The notes: generated from the letters alone by a model not told the origin. Shown: positions 1-8,798, counted from the stretch's first letter. The stretch: DNA of 37,373 nucleotides from an uncultured Oscillospiraceae bacterium (GCA_944387075.1 CALXDO010000049.1:1-37373); one strand, 5' to 3'. Made by a program: numbers and translations.

Positions 1-223
1 TTTGCCACTCTTGCAGCCTACGCCAGCAGGTCATACCACTTCCACATCCCATCTCCTGTGGGAGCTCTTCCCATGGTATTCCTGTTTTAAGCACAAAGAT
101 GATTCCAGTCAAAGCTGCTCGATCAGAAATACGAGGACGCCCACCTTTTGGCGAAGGTGTATGCTGGGGAAGAAGGGGTTCCACGATTGACCACAGTTCA
201 TCACTTACTAGCTTCTTTGGCAT
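1..223 (-). CDS. IS5-family transposase, N-terminal part (runs off the window)
   Basis: The minus-strand frame opens with ATG at 223, eight bases after a GGAGGTG ribosome binding site, and runs out of the left edge, giving about 74 residues. It begins MPKKLVSDELWSIVEPLLP and continues with a GGRPRISDR stretch, a GIIFVLKTGIPWEELP segment and CGSGMTCWRRL. This is the usual N-terminal helical domain of IS5-group (DUF4096-type) DDE transposases. The catalytic DDE residues would lie outside the window. The gene sits head to head against a truncated restriction-modification gene, which suggests that the element inserted into it. The family call is confident; the exact IS and its terminal repeat cannot be defined from one end. 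Confidence 0.85.
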   Translation of the reverse strand, partial: MPKKLVSDELWSIVEPLLPQHTPSPKGGRPRISDRAALTGIIFVLKTGIPWEELPQEMGCGSGMTCWRRLQEWQ

Positions 224-242
224 ACCTTTCACCTCCACTAGC

Positions 243-271
243 ATTATATCTCATCATCCGTAGCTTGTCTG
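243..271 (-). promoter_or_regulatory. Transposase promoter
   Basis: On the minus strand there is a perfect -10 TATAAT (243-248) and a weak -35 CAGACA (266-271), separated by 17 bp, just upstream of the transposase ribosome binding site. A weak -35 is common in insertion sequences. Confidence 0.5.
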
Positions 272-310
272 GCTTTTGTTAGGCGCTCTAAAGAGAAACT
301 GGACTATATC

Positions 311-1600
311 ATGGGCAATCCGCCGTTTGTGGGCTACTCTCTCCAGAGCAAGGAGCAAAAAGAGGATTTGCTTGCCATTTATGTGGACGAGAAAGGCAAG
401 CCCTATAAAACAGCTGGAAAAATTGATTATGTCGCCGGTTGGTACTTTAAGGCCGCACAACTGATGCAAGACACCGGGATTCGCACCGCCTTTGTGTCCA
501 CCAATAGCATCACCCAAGGGGAACAGGTGGCAGGTGTTTGGAAGCCCCTGTATGACCGCGTCGGCATTCACATCGACTTCGCCCACCGCACCTTCCGTTG
601 GGACAGCGAAGCCAGTTTGAAAGCCCATGTCCACTGTGTCATTGTGGGATTTAGTATTGCACCAAACAGTGAGAAAAAGCGGATATACACTTCTGAACGG
701 TTTCAAGAAGTACAGAATATAACCGCATATCTTTTAGATGCACCAACTATTTTTGTCGATAGCCGCAATAAACCACTTTGCAACATTCCGAAAATGATCT
801 ACGGAAACAAACCTGTAGATGGTGGGAATCTTATTATCGAGCAATCCCAATTAGATGACTTCTTAAAGCACGAACCAAAATCCAAGCCCTATATAAAGCG
901 ACTTATTGGTGCAAAAGAATTTATAAACGGAAACTTGAGATGGTGTTTGTGGCTTGTGGATGTTTCACCTACTGAACTGAGAAATATGCCTCTAGTACTT
1001 GACCGGATACGAAAAGTAAAGGAAATGCGAGAAAACAGTCCTGATTCTGGTGCACAAAAGCTCGCTCTTACACCCACGGTATTTCGAGAGACTAACAATC
1101 CAGAATCCGCTATTGTCATTCCATGCCATTCTAGCGAAAATCGTCGTTATGTCCCAATGGGTTTTATTGATAATTCCGTTGTTGTTACAAACGCTGTCCT
1201 ATTTATACCTGATGCGACTATTTACCATTTTGGCATATTAACATCTAATGTTCATATGGCCTGGATGCGTTCTGTATGTGGACGTATCAAAAGTGACTAC
1301 CGCTATTCCAAAGATGTCGTCTACAACAACTTTCCCTGGCCCACCCCCACCGAGGCGCAAAAGGCCAAAATTGAGCAGACCGCCCAGGGGATTCTGGATG
1401 CCCGTGCCCTGTACCCAGATTGCAGCCTGGCTGATCTCTACGACGAAGTGACGATGCCCCCAGAGCTGCGAAAGGCGCACCAGCAAAACGACAGAGCCGT
1501 CATGCAGGCGTATGGATTCGACGTAAAAACGACGACAGAGAGCAGCTGTGTGGCAGAACTGATGAAGATATATCAGCAGCTGACACAAGCAAAGAACTAA
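311..1600 (+). pseudogene. MmeI-like type IIL restriction-modification enzyme, 5'-truncated
   Basis: The 429-residue frame starts inside the methyltransferase domain. The codons for LDYIMGNPPF straddle the nominal ATG, and NPPF is the catalytic motif IV of N6-adenine methyltransferases. Family landmarks follow in order: FVSTNSITQGEQV, IDFAHRTFRW, HCVIVGF, a target-recognition region, VYNNFPWP, and a C-terminal LYDEVTMPPELRKAH with NDRAVMQAYGF. These match the C-terminal half of MmeI / DUF-type class I methyltransferases of about 900 residues. The N-terminal nuclease, helical spacer and SAM-binding motif I are missing. The frame is open back to 242, but the codons before about 285 do not look native and adjoin the transposase. 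No ribosome binding site precedes ATG 311, so I call it a remnant. Confidence 0.82.
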
Positions 1601-1604
1601 CTTC

Positions 1605-1654
1605 ATCCTCTCAAAACGAAAAACAGCCCCCGGCCAAAATTGGCCGAGGGCTGT
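1605..1654 (-). terminator. Rho-independent terminator of icd
   Basis: A GC-rich inverted repeat (arms ACAGCCC-CCGGCCAA and TTGGCCGAGGGCTGT, 1623-1654) is followed on the minus strand by a T-rich run (TTTTTCGTTTT). It lies 15 bp after the icd stop codon. Confidence 0.85.
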
Positions 1655-1668
1655 GTCTTCCCTACAAA

Positions 1669-2868
1669 TCAAAGTTTCGCGGCGATGGCCTTCATAAACT
1701 CCAGGCCGGTCACCTTCTGTGCGGGGGCTTTCCCCTCCCACAGGCCCACCAGATCGCCGGTCATCACGCCGGACTCGATGGTATCAATGGCGGCCTTCTC
1801 CAGCCGATGGGCAAAGTCCACCAGCTCCGGCTGTCCGTCCAGCTCGCCCCGCTTGGCCAGGGCTCCCGTCCAGGCGAAGATGGTGGCCATGGGGTTGGTG
1901 GACACCTGCTCCCCCTTCAAGTGGCGGTAGTAGTGCTGGGTGACGGTGCCGTGGGCGGCCTCGTACTCGTAGTAGCCCTCGGGGGACACCAGTACCGAGG
2001 TCATCATGGCCAGGGAGCCGAAGGCGGTGGACACCATATCGCTCATGACGTCCCCGTCATAGTTCTTACAGGCCCAAATAAACCCACCCTTGGAGCGGAT
2101 GACACGGGCCACCGCGTCGTCAATGAGGGTGTAGAAATAGGTAATTCCCGCCCTCTCAAACTTCTCCTTGTACTCCTCCTCAAAGATGTCCTGGAAGATG
2201 TCTTTGAAGGTGTGGTCGTACTGCTTGGAGATGGTGTCCTTGGTGGAGAACCACAGATCCTGTTTCACATCCAGCGCATACTGGAAGCAGGAGTGGGCAA
2301 AGGAGGTGATGGAGGCATCCAGGTTGAACTGCCCCTGTACCACACCGGGGCCTTGGAAGTCCTGAATGGTCTGACGCTGCACGGTGCCGTCGGCGGCAGT
2401 GAACACCAGTTCCGCCTTGCCCGGGCCGGTCAGGCGCATTTCGGTGGCCTTATACACATCCCCAAAGGCGTGACGGGCGATGGTGATGGGCTTTTCCCAG
2501 TTCTTCACCACCGGGTTGATCCCCTCCACCATGATGGGGGCACGGAACACCGTGCCGTCCAAGATGGCACGGATGGTGCCGTTGGGGGACTTCCACATCT
2601 GGGAGAGGCCATATTCCTCCACCCGTTGGGCGTTGGGGGTGATGGTGGCGCACTTCACCGCCACGCCGTACTTTTTGGTGGCCTGGGCGGCATCCACCGT
2701 CACCTGATCGCCGGTCTCCTCCCGGTGGCGCAGGCCCAGATCGTAATACTCGGTTTTCAGGTCGATGAACGGCTCCAGCAGTTCCTCTTTGATCTGCTGC
2801 CAGAGAATGCGGGTCATCTCGTCCCCGTCCATCTCCACCAGGGGCGTTTTCATCTGAATTTTACTCAT
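1669..2868 (-). CDS. icd: NADP-dependent isocitrate dehydrogenase
   Basis: This cytosolic enzyme oxidises isocitrate to 2-oxoglutarate with NADP, supplying the carbon skeleton for the glutamate dehydrogenase encoded elsewhere in the window. The protein has 399 residues, the usual length of the eukaryote-like homodimeric class. It shows VEMDGDEMTR near the N-terminus, the isocitrate-binding SPNGTIR (residues 94-100), HAFGDVYKAT around 133-142, and the cofactor segment HGTVTQHYYRHLKG near the C-terminus. The start ATG lies 7 bases after AAAAAGGAG. It has its own promoter and terminator, so it is monocistronic. It diverges from the HAD gene. No other TCA-cycle gene is adjacent, which fits an incomplete, biosynthetic oxidative branch. 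Confidence 0.95.
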   Translation of the reverse strand: MSKIQMKTPLVEMDGDEMTRILWQQIKEELLEPFIDLKTEYYDLGLRHREETGDQVTVDAAQATKKYGVAVKCATITPNAQRVEEYGLSQMWKSPNGTIRAILDGTVFRAPIMVEGINPVVKNWEKPITIARHAFGDVYKATEMRLTGPGKAELVFTAADGTVQRQTIQDFQGPGVVQGQFNLDASITSFAHSCFQYALDVKQDLWFSTKDTISKQYDHTFKDIFQDIFEEEYKEKFERAGITYFYTLIDDAVARVIRSKGGFIWACKNYDGDVMSDMVSTAFGSLAMMTSVLVSPEGYYEYEAAHGTVTQHYYRHLKGEQVSTNPMATIFAWTGALAKRGELDGQPELVDFAHRLEKAAIDTIESGVMTGDLVGLWEGKAPAQKVTGLEFMKAIAAKL

Positions 2869-2910
2869 GGGTATCGCTCCTTTTTCCCTTTCGGTGTACT
2901 CGTGCTTTTT

Positions 2911-2939
2911 ATTCTACCCCAGCCAGGCATAAATTTCAA
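2911..2939 (-). promoter_or_regulatory. icd promoter
   Basis: On the minus strand, -35 TTGAAA (2934-2939) and -10 TAGAAT (2911-2916) are separated by 17 bp, 43 bp upstream of the icd start codon. Confidence 0.65.
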
Positions 2940-2994
2940 CCACTTTCACACAGTAGCGAGAAATAATCATCCGCACTCCAGCCGTTTCTTTCCT

Positions 2995-3022
2995 TGCCCT
3001 TATAGGAAAAGTTTCGTATAAT
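2995..3022 (+). promoter_or_regulatory. Promoter of the HAD hydrolase gene
   Basis: -35 TTGCCC (2995-3000), 16-bp spacer, perfect -10 TATAAT (3017-3022). The gene starts 33 bp downstream after a GAGGGAG ribosome binding site. Confidence 0.65.
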
Positions 3023-3054
3023 GGACCCATCATCCATACGAGAGGGAGCATACC

Positions 3055-3702
3055 ATGTACACCCACATTTTCTTCGATCTGGACGGAACCCTCACCGACC
3101 CCAAGGAGGGCATCACCAACTCCGTGGCCTACGCTTTGGCCTTCTTTGGCATCCACGAGGACCCGGACCGCCTCACCCCCTTCATCGGCCCGCCCCTGCT
3201 GGACTCCTTCATGGAATTCTACCACTTTGACCTTCCCACCGCCCAGCAGGCGGTGGAGAAGTATCGGGAGTATTTCTCCCGTCAGGGCATCTTTGAAAAC
3301 CGGGTGTTTCCCGGTTCTCAGCCCCTTCTGGCCCATTTGAAAGCCCAGGGCAAGACCATCGCCCTGGCCACTTCCAAGCCGGAGGTGTTCGCCCGGCAGA
3401 TTTTGGAGCACTTCCACATTGACGGCTACTTTGACCAGATGGTTGGCAGCTGCCTGGACGGAACCCGCACCAAAAAGGGGGAAGTCATCGGGGAGGTGTT
3501 CCGCCGCCTGGGCGAGCCCCGCCCGGACAAATCCCGCTGCGTCATGGTGGGCGACCGGCTCCACGACGTGGTGGGCGCCCGGGAAAACGGGGTAGACTCC
3601 ATCGGCGTCACCTTTGGCTATGGAAGCCAAGAGGAGCTCTCCCAGGCCGGAGCCACCCACATTGCCCACAGCTTTGAAGAACTGACCCAGCTTTTGGGAT
3701 AA
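3055..3702 (+). CDS. HAD-superfamily phosphatase, phosphoglycolate phosphatase-like
   Basis: This is a 215-residue haloacid-dehalogenase-type hydrolase. Motif I is FFDLDGTLTDP (D8 nucleophile, D10 acid/base), motif II is ALATSKPE, and motif IV is GDRLHDVVGA. A helical cap sits between motifs I and II. The family is near phosphoglycolate phosphatase (Gph) and the HAD 5'-nucleotidase / pyrophosphatase-like group. It probably removes phosphate from a small cytosolic metabolite; the substrate cannot be read from the sequence. It has its own promoter and a strong terminator, so it is a single-gene unit. Confidence 0.85.
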   Translation: MYTHIFFDLDGTLTDPKEGITNSVAYALAFFGIHEDPDRLTPFIGPPLLDSFMEFYHFDLPTAQQAVEKYREYFSRQGIFENRVFPGSQPLLAHLKAQGKTIALATSKPEVFARQILEHFHIDGYFDQMVGSCLDGTRTKKGEVIGEVFRRLGEPRPDKSRCVMVGDRLHDVVGARENGVDSIGVTFGYGSQEELSQAGATHIAHSFEELTQLLG

Positions 3703-3731
3703 CCGACGTATCGACATCGGTTCCAAGATCA

Positions 3732-3778
3732 GGACAAGGACCTGCCGCAAAATTTGCAGCAGGTCCTTGTCCATTTTA
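3732..3778 (+). terminator. Terminator after the HAD gene
   Basis: A 14-bp perfect stem, GGACAAGGACCTGC paired with GCAGGTCCTTGTCC (3732-3772), is followed by CATTTTA. It sits between two convergent genes; only the plus-strand side carries a T run. Confidence 0.75.
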
Positions 3779-3812
3779 AGGCGTTTCTAATGTCCGTTTT
3801 TGGTTGGAATGC

Positions 3813-5087
3813 TCACTGGTCTTTGCCAAAACTGCGTTTGCCGTAGAACCAGAAGGTGGTGCCCAAAAGAACCACGGAGATGCCGGCCATCGCACACCAC
3901 AGCACAAGATGGCTGTCATCGCCGGTTTGGGGCGATTGGACGCCGTTGTTGGCAGCAGAATTTTGAATGACAAATTCCGCCGTTGCCGTCCCCGTGCGGG
4001 ACACAATGGAAAGGGTATGGGTACCCGCAGACAAAGTTTCCAAATACGAGGCCTTCAAGGTGACCATGGTGCTGCCCTCCTTGACCTCATACATGGAGCT
4101 CTCCAGGTCCTTTCCATCCACTTGAACCTTTTGGAAATCGGCAAATGCCGCATTGGAGGTGAAGGAAAGTCCATCCTTACTTCCTTTCGTCCAGGTGTTG
4201 CCGGACTCCAGGGCAACGGTGGGCTGGAACTCTAGATCTGCACTGCCACATACGGTACACACACCGTCCTGATAGGTGTGGGAAAGCTTGGGAATTACGG
4301 TCCCCTTCTCCACCACGTCTCCACACACGGTACAAATCTTGTCTCCCGTATAGCCTTCCTGAGTACAGCTGGCCTCCTTGGCATTTTTCACCTGTGTTTC
4401 TCCATGACCGGTGGCCGGAAGGACAGTGTCAGACAGGGCAATCTCCTGCACCCCGTTGGGGTCTTTGAAGTGCTTGTCGCAAATCTCGCACGTCCAGTAC
4501 TCTATGCTGCCTGCATTGACACAGGTGGCCTCCACTGCATCGTGGTGTGTCATGGAATGCACATGAGAGCGAACCATGATGGCGGCGATCTCAGACATTG
4601 CGGTTGCAACGGCTCCATCTTTGGTATTGGTGACGACACACAGGTAATACGTGGTTCCCTCTGTGGAAACATCCGGGGTATACTGGTTGTCGGTTGCCCC
4701 TGGAATTTCAACCACAGCATCGGGGCTGGGAGCCGTAGCACAGTACCACTGATAGGACAACGTGCCGCCATCGGTCACACTGGCCTCCACCGTCAAGGCA
4801 GCCACCTTTTCATCACCCACCATGTAGCTTGCGCTCTGGGGTTGGGTGGAGATGGTGGGCATTTGAGCGGCCACCGGCATCAGAACAGCACCAATCGTCT
4901 GTGCAATCACATCATGGCCCGCCTGGTTTGGATGAAAGTCCAAATTGAAATCTACATTGAACCCCTGGATTGTGAAATAGGCATTGCAGAGCGTGCCCCC
5001 CACCGTCTCAAAGGCCGTGTATACATCCGCCACGGTGACGCCGCTGAGTCCGGCGACCGAGGAAATGGCGGTGTTCAGTGCCTGCAC
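3813..5087 (-). CDS. C-terminal part of the frameshifted SGNH hydrolase: Ig-like domains, Cys-rich repeats, wall anchor
   Basis: This frame continues the upstream hydrolase after a one-base shift. It reads GNAFGAGVQALNTAISS before the nominal start and holds the DFHPNQAGHDVIAQ block, which carries the catalytic Asp/His of SGNH enzymes. Then come an Ig-like domain (from about PTISTQPQ, with SYQWYC), two Cys/His-rich repeats (TCVNAGSIEYWTCEICDKHF and SCTQEGYTGDKICTVCGD, then VCTVCGSAD), and a second beta-rich module with AGTHTLSIVSRTGTA. The end is SPQTGDDS, a hydrophobic helix and the basic tail YGKRSFGKDQ, a sortase-type sorting signal. The product would be anchored in the cell wall. On its own it has no signal peptide, so it is functional only if the shift is a sequencing artefact or is bypassed. 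Confidence 0.75.
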   Translation of the reverse strand: MQALNTAISSVAGLSGVTVADVYTAFETVGGTLCNAYFTIQGFNVDFNLDFHPNQAGHDVIAQTIGAVLMPVAAQMPTISTQPQSASYMVGDEKVAALTVEASVTDGGTLSYQWYCATAPSPDAVVEIPGATDNQYTPDVSTEGTTYYLCVVTNTKDGAVATAMSEIAAIMVRSHVHSMTHHDAVEATCVNAGSIEYWTCEICDKHFKDPNGVQEIALSDTVLPATGHGETQVKNAKEASCTQEGYTGDKICTVCGDVVEKGTVIPKLSHTYQDGVCTVCGSADLEFQPTVALESGNTWTKGSKDGLSFTSNAAFADFQKVQVDGKDLESSMYEVKEGSTMVTLKASYLETLSAGTHTLSIVSRTGTATAEFVIQNSAANNGVQSPQTGDDSHLVLWCAMAGISVVLLGTTFWFYGKRSFGKDQ

Positions 5088-5746
5088 ACCCGCTCCAAAG
5101 GCGTTGCCATTCCCGCTGCGCTTTCTGACGTCAGATGGCTATAGGGGTTGTACTGGGTGGTGATGACGACGGTCGCGTCCGCATTCTGGGCTTTGATCAG
5201 TTGGAAAATCGCGGCAAGATTTTTGCTGAAGGTGACCAGAGCCCCTTGCGCCTGCTGGGAAGCGGCAAAGTCGGGAAGATAACCCATGAGCTTAGACAGC
5301 GTCATGAGATCCACATCCCCGCCCATCAACATCGCCTTCATCTCTTCCGGCGTGATGGACACAGCACCGCTTTCGCTATATCGCGCGGATAGGTATTGGT
5401 ACAGAGCCTCCATCAGGTCATTCCCGCCAAGGGTGATGGTAATAAGGTCTGCGTCTGAGACATCTAGGGATTTCCCCTGCAGTTTTGCCAGTAGAGTGGT
5501 CGAAGTTTCCCCGTTTTGCCCCTCATTTCTCAACTCATACCCCTTGTTTGACGCAATTTGCTGAGCAAATGGGGCATCTACGGTTCCGGCAGGCGCACTG
5601 CTGTCCGCCCCTGGCTTGTAGCCGGTGGTGATGCTGTCCCCCAACGCCACATACACTGACGGTGTATCCGTCGCCCAAGCGGCTGTGGAAAGCAATCCAA
5701 CCAGCAGACACAGGCATATCAATCCTGCCAATGTTCTTCGTTTCAT
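5075..5746 (-). CDS. N-terminal part of the frameshifted secreted SGNH/GDSL hydrolase
   Basis: The start ATG at 5746 follows AAGGAGG by 9 bases; an in-frame upstream start at 5797 has no such site. The protein opens with a signal peptide (MKRR, then a hydrophobic stretch, cleavage after about AAWA at residue 25). Next are the block I nucleophile motif ALGDSITTGY (Ser38), the block II/III region NEGQNGETSTTLL, and ITLGGNDLM (block III GxND). The frame then goes out of register and stops at 5075. The missing Asp-x-x-His block is found intact in the overlapping frame. Restoring one C in the CCC run at 5112-5114 joins the halves into one protein of about 640 residues. The probable role is an extracellular esterase or lipase; the substrate is unknown. 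Confidence 0.75.
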   Translation of the reverse strand: MKRRTLAGLICLCLLVGLLSTAAWATDTPSVYVALGDSITTGYKPGADSSAPAGTVDAPFAQQIASNKGYELRNEGQNGETSTTLLAKLQGKSLDVSDADLITITLGGNDLMEALYQYLSARYSESGAVSITPEEMKAMLMGGDVDLMTLSKLMGYLPDFAASQQAQGALVTFSKNLAAIFQLIKAQNADATVVITTQYNPYSHLTSESAAGMATPLERVCRH

Positions 5747-5924
5747 GTGATCTCCTCCTTCACCATGATCCTTCTTTGAATGTTTGTACGGAAACACCCC
5801 CCGTTGTGGCTGAACCTATGCAACATTCAAATCGGTACAACCATTCTACCAAAGAAATCCAATGATTACTATTACCCATTTTGCCCCTTAAAATGGGTGA
5901 TATTCACGGGATTCCACCCGTTAT

Positions 5925-6218
5925 TTATCCGCGCAGCCCATATTGTTTCCATGCTGTTCCATTTCCCTCATTTTGTTTTTTCACGGCCATGGAAAAATGG
6001 CTTTTTCCCGTATGGGCAGAACGATTCCAGTGTTGTGCCATTTCCTGTTTTGCCCAGTTCCGCGCCGCCAGCATGGCCGCAGCAAACTCCATGGCGGTGG
6101 GATCACCTTCCACACCATCTCCAGTCATATGGGTGATAAACTCTACGCCAGCCAGAAGAGAACCGCTTGGTCCTATCCGTGCCCCTCTTAAAATCTTCTC
6201 GTCCATTATAGTTAACAA
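5925..6218 (-). CDS. Doubtful hypothetical ORF in a mostly empty stretch
   Basis: The 508-bp interval 5747-6254 holds no gene I recognise. Its longest plausible minus-strand frame encodes 97 residues, including GARIGPSGSLLAGVEF and an alanine-rich helix AMEFAAAMLAARNWAKQ. It opens with TTG, or with ATG at 6206, and neither has a convincing ribosome binding site. A TATAAT overlaps the start region and would be too close to drive it. The C-terminal part looks unstructured. It may be a decayed gene end or chance coding; I assign no function. Confidence 0.25.
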   Translation of the reverse strand: MLTIMDEKILRGARIGPSGSLLAGVEFITHMTGDGVEGDPTAMEFAAAMLAARNWAKQEMAQHWNRSAHTGKSHFSMAVKKQNEGNGTAWKQYGLRG

Positions 6219-6249
6219 TGCAGATAGAGGGCGAGGATGGGATAGAATT

Positions 6250-6294
6250 TCTCAAAAAGCAAGACGGTGAGCCCAAAGGATGGACTCACCGTCT
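6250..6294 (-). terminator. Terminator of the P-type ATPase operon
   Basis: Two hairpins follow one another on the minus strand. ATATTGGGCTG/CAGCCCAATAT (6296-6321) overlaps the stop codon. AGACGGTGAG/CTCACCGTCT (6262-6294) is followed by TGCTTTTTGAG. The second has the T run and is the likely terminator. Confidence 0.7.
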
Positions 6295-6320
6295 CATATT
6301 GGGCTGTTTTCAGCCCAATA

Positions 6321-8768
6321 TTATGGTCTCAACCGCATATGCCTGCCGCCTCGTCGTTTTTTCCACGCTGAGAACACACGGATTCCTACCCCCAAGCCCG
6401 TCTCAAAGGCATAGATCACCGAGGGCGCGAGAAACAGAAATACCATAATCACCAGAGCCGACTGGAGATCCAGGGCGGTCAACTCAAAGAAGGAGCCAAA
6501 CCACAGCACCGCAATCACCATCAGCACCGTCATAGAACCCAGCAACGCCCACCGCTTTTTATCCAGGGGCCGGGCCACATAGTAGATCACCAGCAATCCC
6601 ACCGCCCCGATGGTGACGGTGGACAGGGTAGACAGGGTGGCCCGCTGGAAGGTAAAGGCATAGGTGAACAGTTCCAGACCCACAATGAGCACAATATTGG
6701 TCAACCCACCCGGCAGAGCCCGGCGGAGCACATTGTGCATAAATCTGCCCCGCACCAGTTCATGGTTGGGCTCCAAGGCCAACACAAAGGAGGGAATGCC
6801 GATGGTCAGCGCACTGATGAGGGTGAGCTGAATGGGCACAAAGGGATAGGGGAACCCGGCAATGAGGGTGATGAGGGCCAAAAACACCGACATGATGTTT
6901 TTTACCAGATACAGGGCTGCGGCCCGCTGGATGTTGTTGATGACCCGTCTGCCCTCTTCCACCACCCGAGGCATGGCGGAAAAATCGGAGTCCAGCAGCA
7001 CCAGCTCCGCCACCTGGCAGGCCGCCTCTGCCCCCGAGGCCATGGCAATGCCGCAGTCGGCATCTTTTAGGGCCAGTACGTCGTTGACGCCGTCGCCGGT
7101 CATAGCCACGGTGTGCCCTGCCCGTTGCAGGGCCTTTACCAGCTTGCGCTTCTGGTCCGGGGTCACGCGGCCAAAGACGGTGTACTCCTCCACCGCACGG
7201 GCATAGTCCCCCGCCTCCTTCAAGGTAGCGGCATCCACATACCGCTCTGCGCCGGCAATGCCCGCCTGCATGGCCACATGGGACACGGTCTGGGGGTTGT
7301 CTCCCGAGATGACCTTCACCTCCACCCCGTACTTGGCAAAGTAGCGGAAGGTCTTGGGTGCCTCGGGTCGGATGGGGTTGGCCACCACCACCAGGGCCAC
7401 CGGTACCACCACGCCCCGCAGCCCCTCCTCTTGGGTGGGCGGGGTATCACACTGGGCCAGCAGCAGCACACGGCAACCCGCCTGCTGATAGGGGGCCACT
7501 TGGGACTCAATGGCGCAGTAATCTTCCTTTAGAATAAATTCCGGGGCTCCCACCACATAAGAGCCATGGCCACGGAACACCACCGCCGACCACTTGTTGG
7601 CCGAGGTAAAGGGAATCACCTGCTCGGCCTGCCACCCCTCCCCCTTGGAAAAACGGCGGGCCAAGGCCCGGGCGGTGTCATTATCCGCATCCATCACTTG
7701 ATAATAGGTGCCCAGTACCTGCTCCACCTGTTGGGGCGTGTGGGTCTCCGGGTCCAGGTACACCAATTCCTGCACTGACATCTCCGGCTGGGTGACGGTG
7801 CCCGTCTTATCCACACACAAAACGTCCACCCGAGCCAGGGTCTCGACGGCACTCATCTGGTGCACCAGGGTTTTTCGCTGAGCCAGACGCATCACTGACA
7901 CTGCCAGGGCCACACTGGTCAGGAGATACAGCCCCTCGGGAATCATACCGATGAGGGCGGCCACCATAGAGGTAATGGCGGTGGTAAAGTCCTGATCCTG
8001 TACCCAATACTCGTTGAGAAACAGAGCAATGCCCATGGGAACAAGCGCAAAGCCGATGACCCGGATGAGGCGGTCCAGAGACTTCATCATCTCCGACTTG
8101 CCCACTCCCCGGTCTGCCTTGGCCTCGTGGGACAGGCGGGCCGCATAGCTGGCCGCCCCCACATGGTCCATCCGGGCTCGGCACCGGCCGGACACCACAA
8201 AGCTGCCTGAGAGAAGGAAATCTCCAGGATTTTTTACGATGGGGTCCGCCTCGCCGGTAATGAGGGCCTCGTTCACCGTCACCTGTCCCTCCATCACCGG
8301 GCCGTCTGCGGGAATTTGGTCTCCGGCCCCCAGCTCCACAATGTCCTCTCGCACCAGTTTGTCCACGGGAACCGTCCCCAGCTGTCCGTCCCGCACCACC
8401 TTCACATGGGCTTGTGCCACCAGGGAGAGCTTGCTCAAGGTGGCCCGGGAACGCAGCTGCTGGACAATGCCAATGAGCGAGTTGAGAATGGCAATGACCA
8501 AAAAGAACATATCCCGGAAGTTCCCCGCCAGCACCAGCAACGCCGCCAGCACCACAAATACCAAGTTAAAGAAGGTCAGGGTGTTCTCCCGGATGATCTC
8601 CCCCGTGGATTTGAGGTTGGTCTCCTCCACGGCATTGTCCCACCCCGCCGCAGCCAGACGGGATGCCTGTTCGTTGCTCAACCCCTCCTGGGGGTTGGGA
8701 TCATAGCGATCCATGGGCCTGGGCTGCCCCGTATGGTGGCCCAGTTTCTGTCTCTTTTGTCGCTTCAT
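6321..8768 (-). CDS. CtpE-like cation-transporting P-type ATPase
   Basis: An 815-residue integral membrane pump. It has the actuator motif TGEADP (171-176), the membrane motif MIPEGLYLL (275-283) in TM4, the phosphorylated Asp320 in DKTGTVTQPE, the hinge TGDGVNDVLALKDAD, and a C-terminal bundle of TM segments with ISALTIGIPSFVLALEPN. It lacks an N-terminal heavy-metal domain and CPx motif, so it is not a copper or cadmium pump. The TM4 and TM6 patterns resemble the CtpE/CaxP group, for which calcium export is reported; calcium is therefore an inference. It is the last gene of a three-gene minus operon, 30 bp after the thioesterase. Its GAGGAA ribosome binding site is rather far (about 12 bases) from the start. 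Confidence 0.85.
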   Translation of the reverse strand: MKRQKRQKLGHHTGQPRPMDRYDPNPQEGLSNEQASRLAAAGWDNAVEETNLKSTGEIIRENTLTFFNLVFVVLAALLVLAGNFRDMFFLVIAILNSLIGIVQQLRSRATLSKLSLVAQAHVKVVRDGQLGTVPVDKLVREDIVELGAGDQIPADGPVMEGQVTVNEALITGEADPIVKNPGDFLLSGSFVVSGRCRARMDHVGAASYAARLSHEAKADRGVGKSEMMKSLDRLIRVIGFALVPMGIALFLNEYWVQDQDFTTAITSMVAALIGMIPEGLYLLTSVALAVSVMRLAQRKTLVHQMSAVETLARVDVLCVDKTGTVTQPEMSVQELVYLDPETHTPQQVEQVLGTYYQVMDADNDTARALARRFSKGEGWQAEQVIPFTSANKWSAVVFRGHGSYVVGAPEFILKEDYCAIESQVAPYQQAGCRVLLLAQCDTPPTQEEGLRGVVVPVALVVVANPIRPEAPKTFRYFAKYGVEVKVISGDNPQTVSHVAMQAGIAGAERYVDAATLKEAGDYARAVEEYTVFGRVTPDQKRKLVKALQRAGHTVAMTGDGVNDVLALKDADCGIAMASGAEAACQVAELVLLDSDFSAMPRVVEEGRRVINNIQRAAALYLVKNIMSVFLALITLIAGFPYPFVPIQLTLISALTIGIPSFVLALEPNHELVRGRFMHNVLRRALPGGLTNIVLIVGLELFTYAFTFQRATLSTLSTVTIGAVGLLVIYYVARPLDKKRWALLGSMTVLMVIAVLWFGSFFELTALDLQSALVIMVFLFLAPSVIYAFETGLGVGIRVFSAWKKRRGGRHMRLRP

Positions 8769-8798
8769 GAGTGATGATTCCTCAATTCTCTTTCAAAA

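Noticed and set aside
1807..3021. A 404-codon plus-strand frame antisense to icd
   Set aside because: It lies wholly opposite a clear isocitrate dehydrogenase, is made of low-complexity Gly/His/Val runs typical of antisense reading of GC-rich codons, and has no ribosome binding site.
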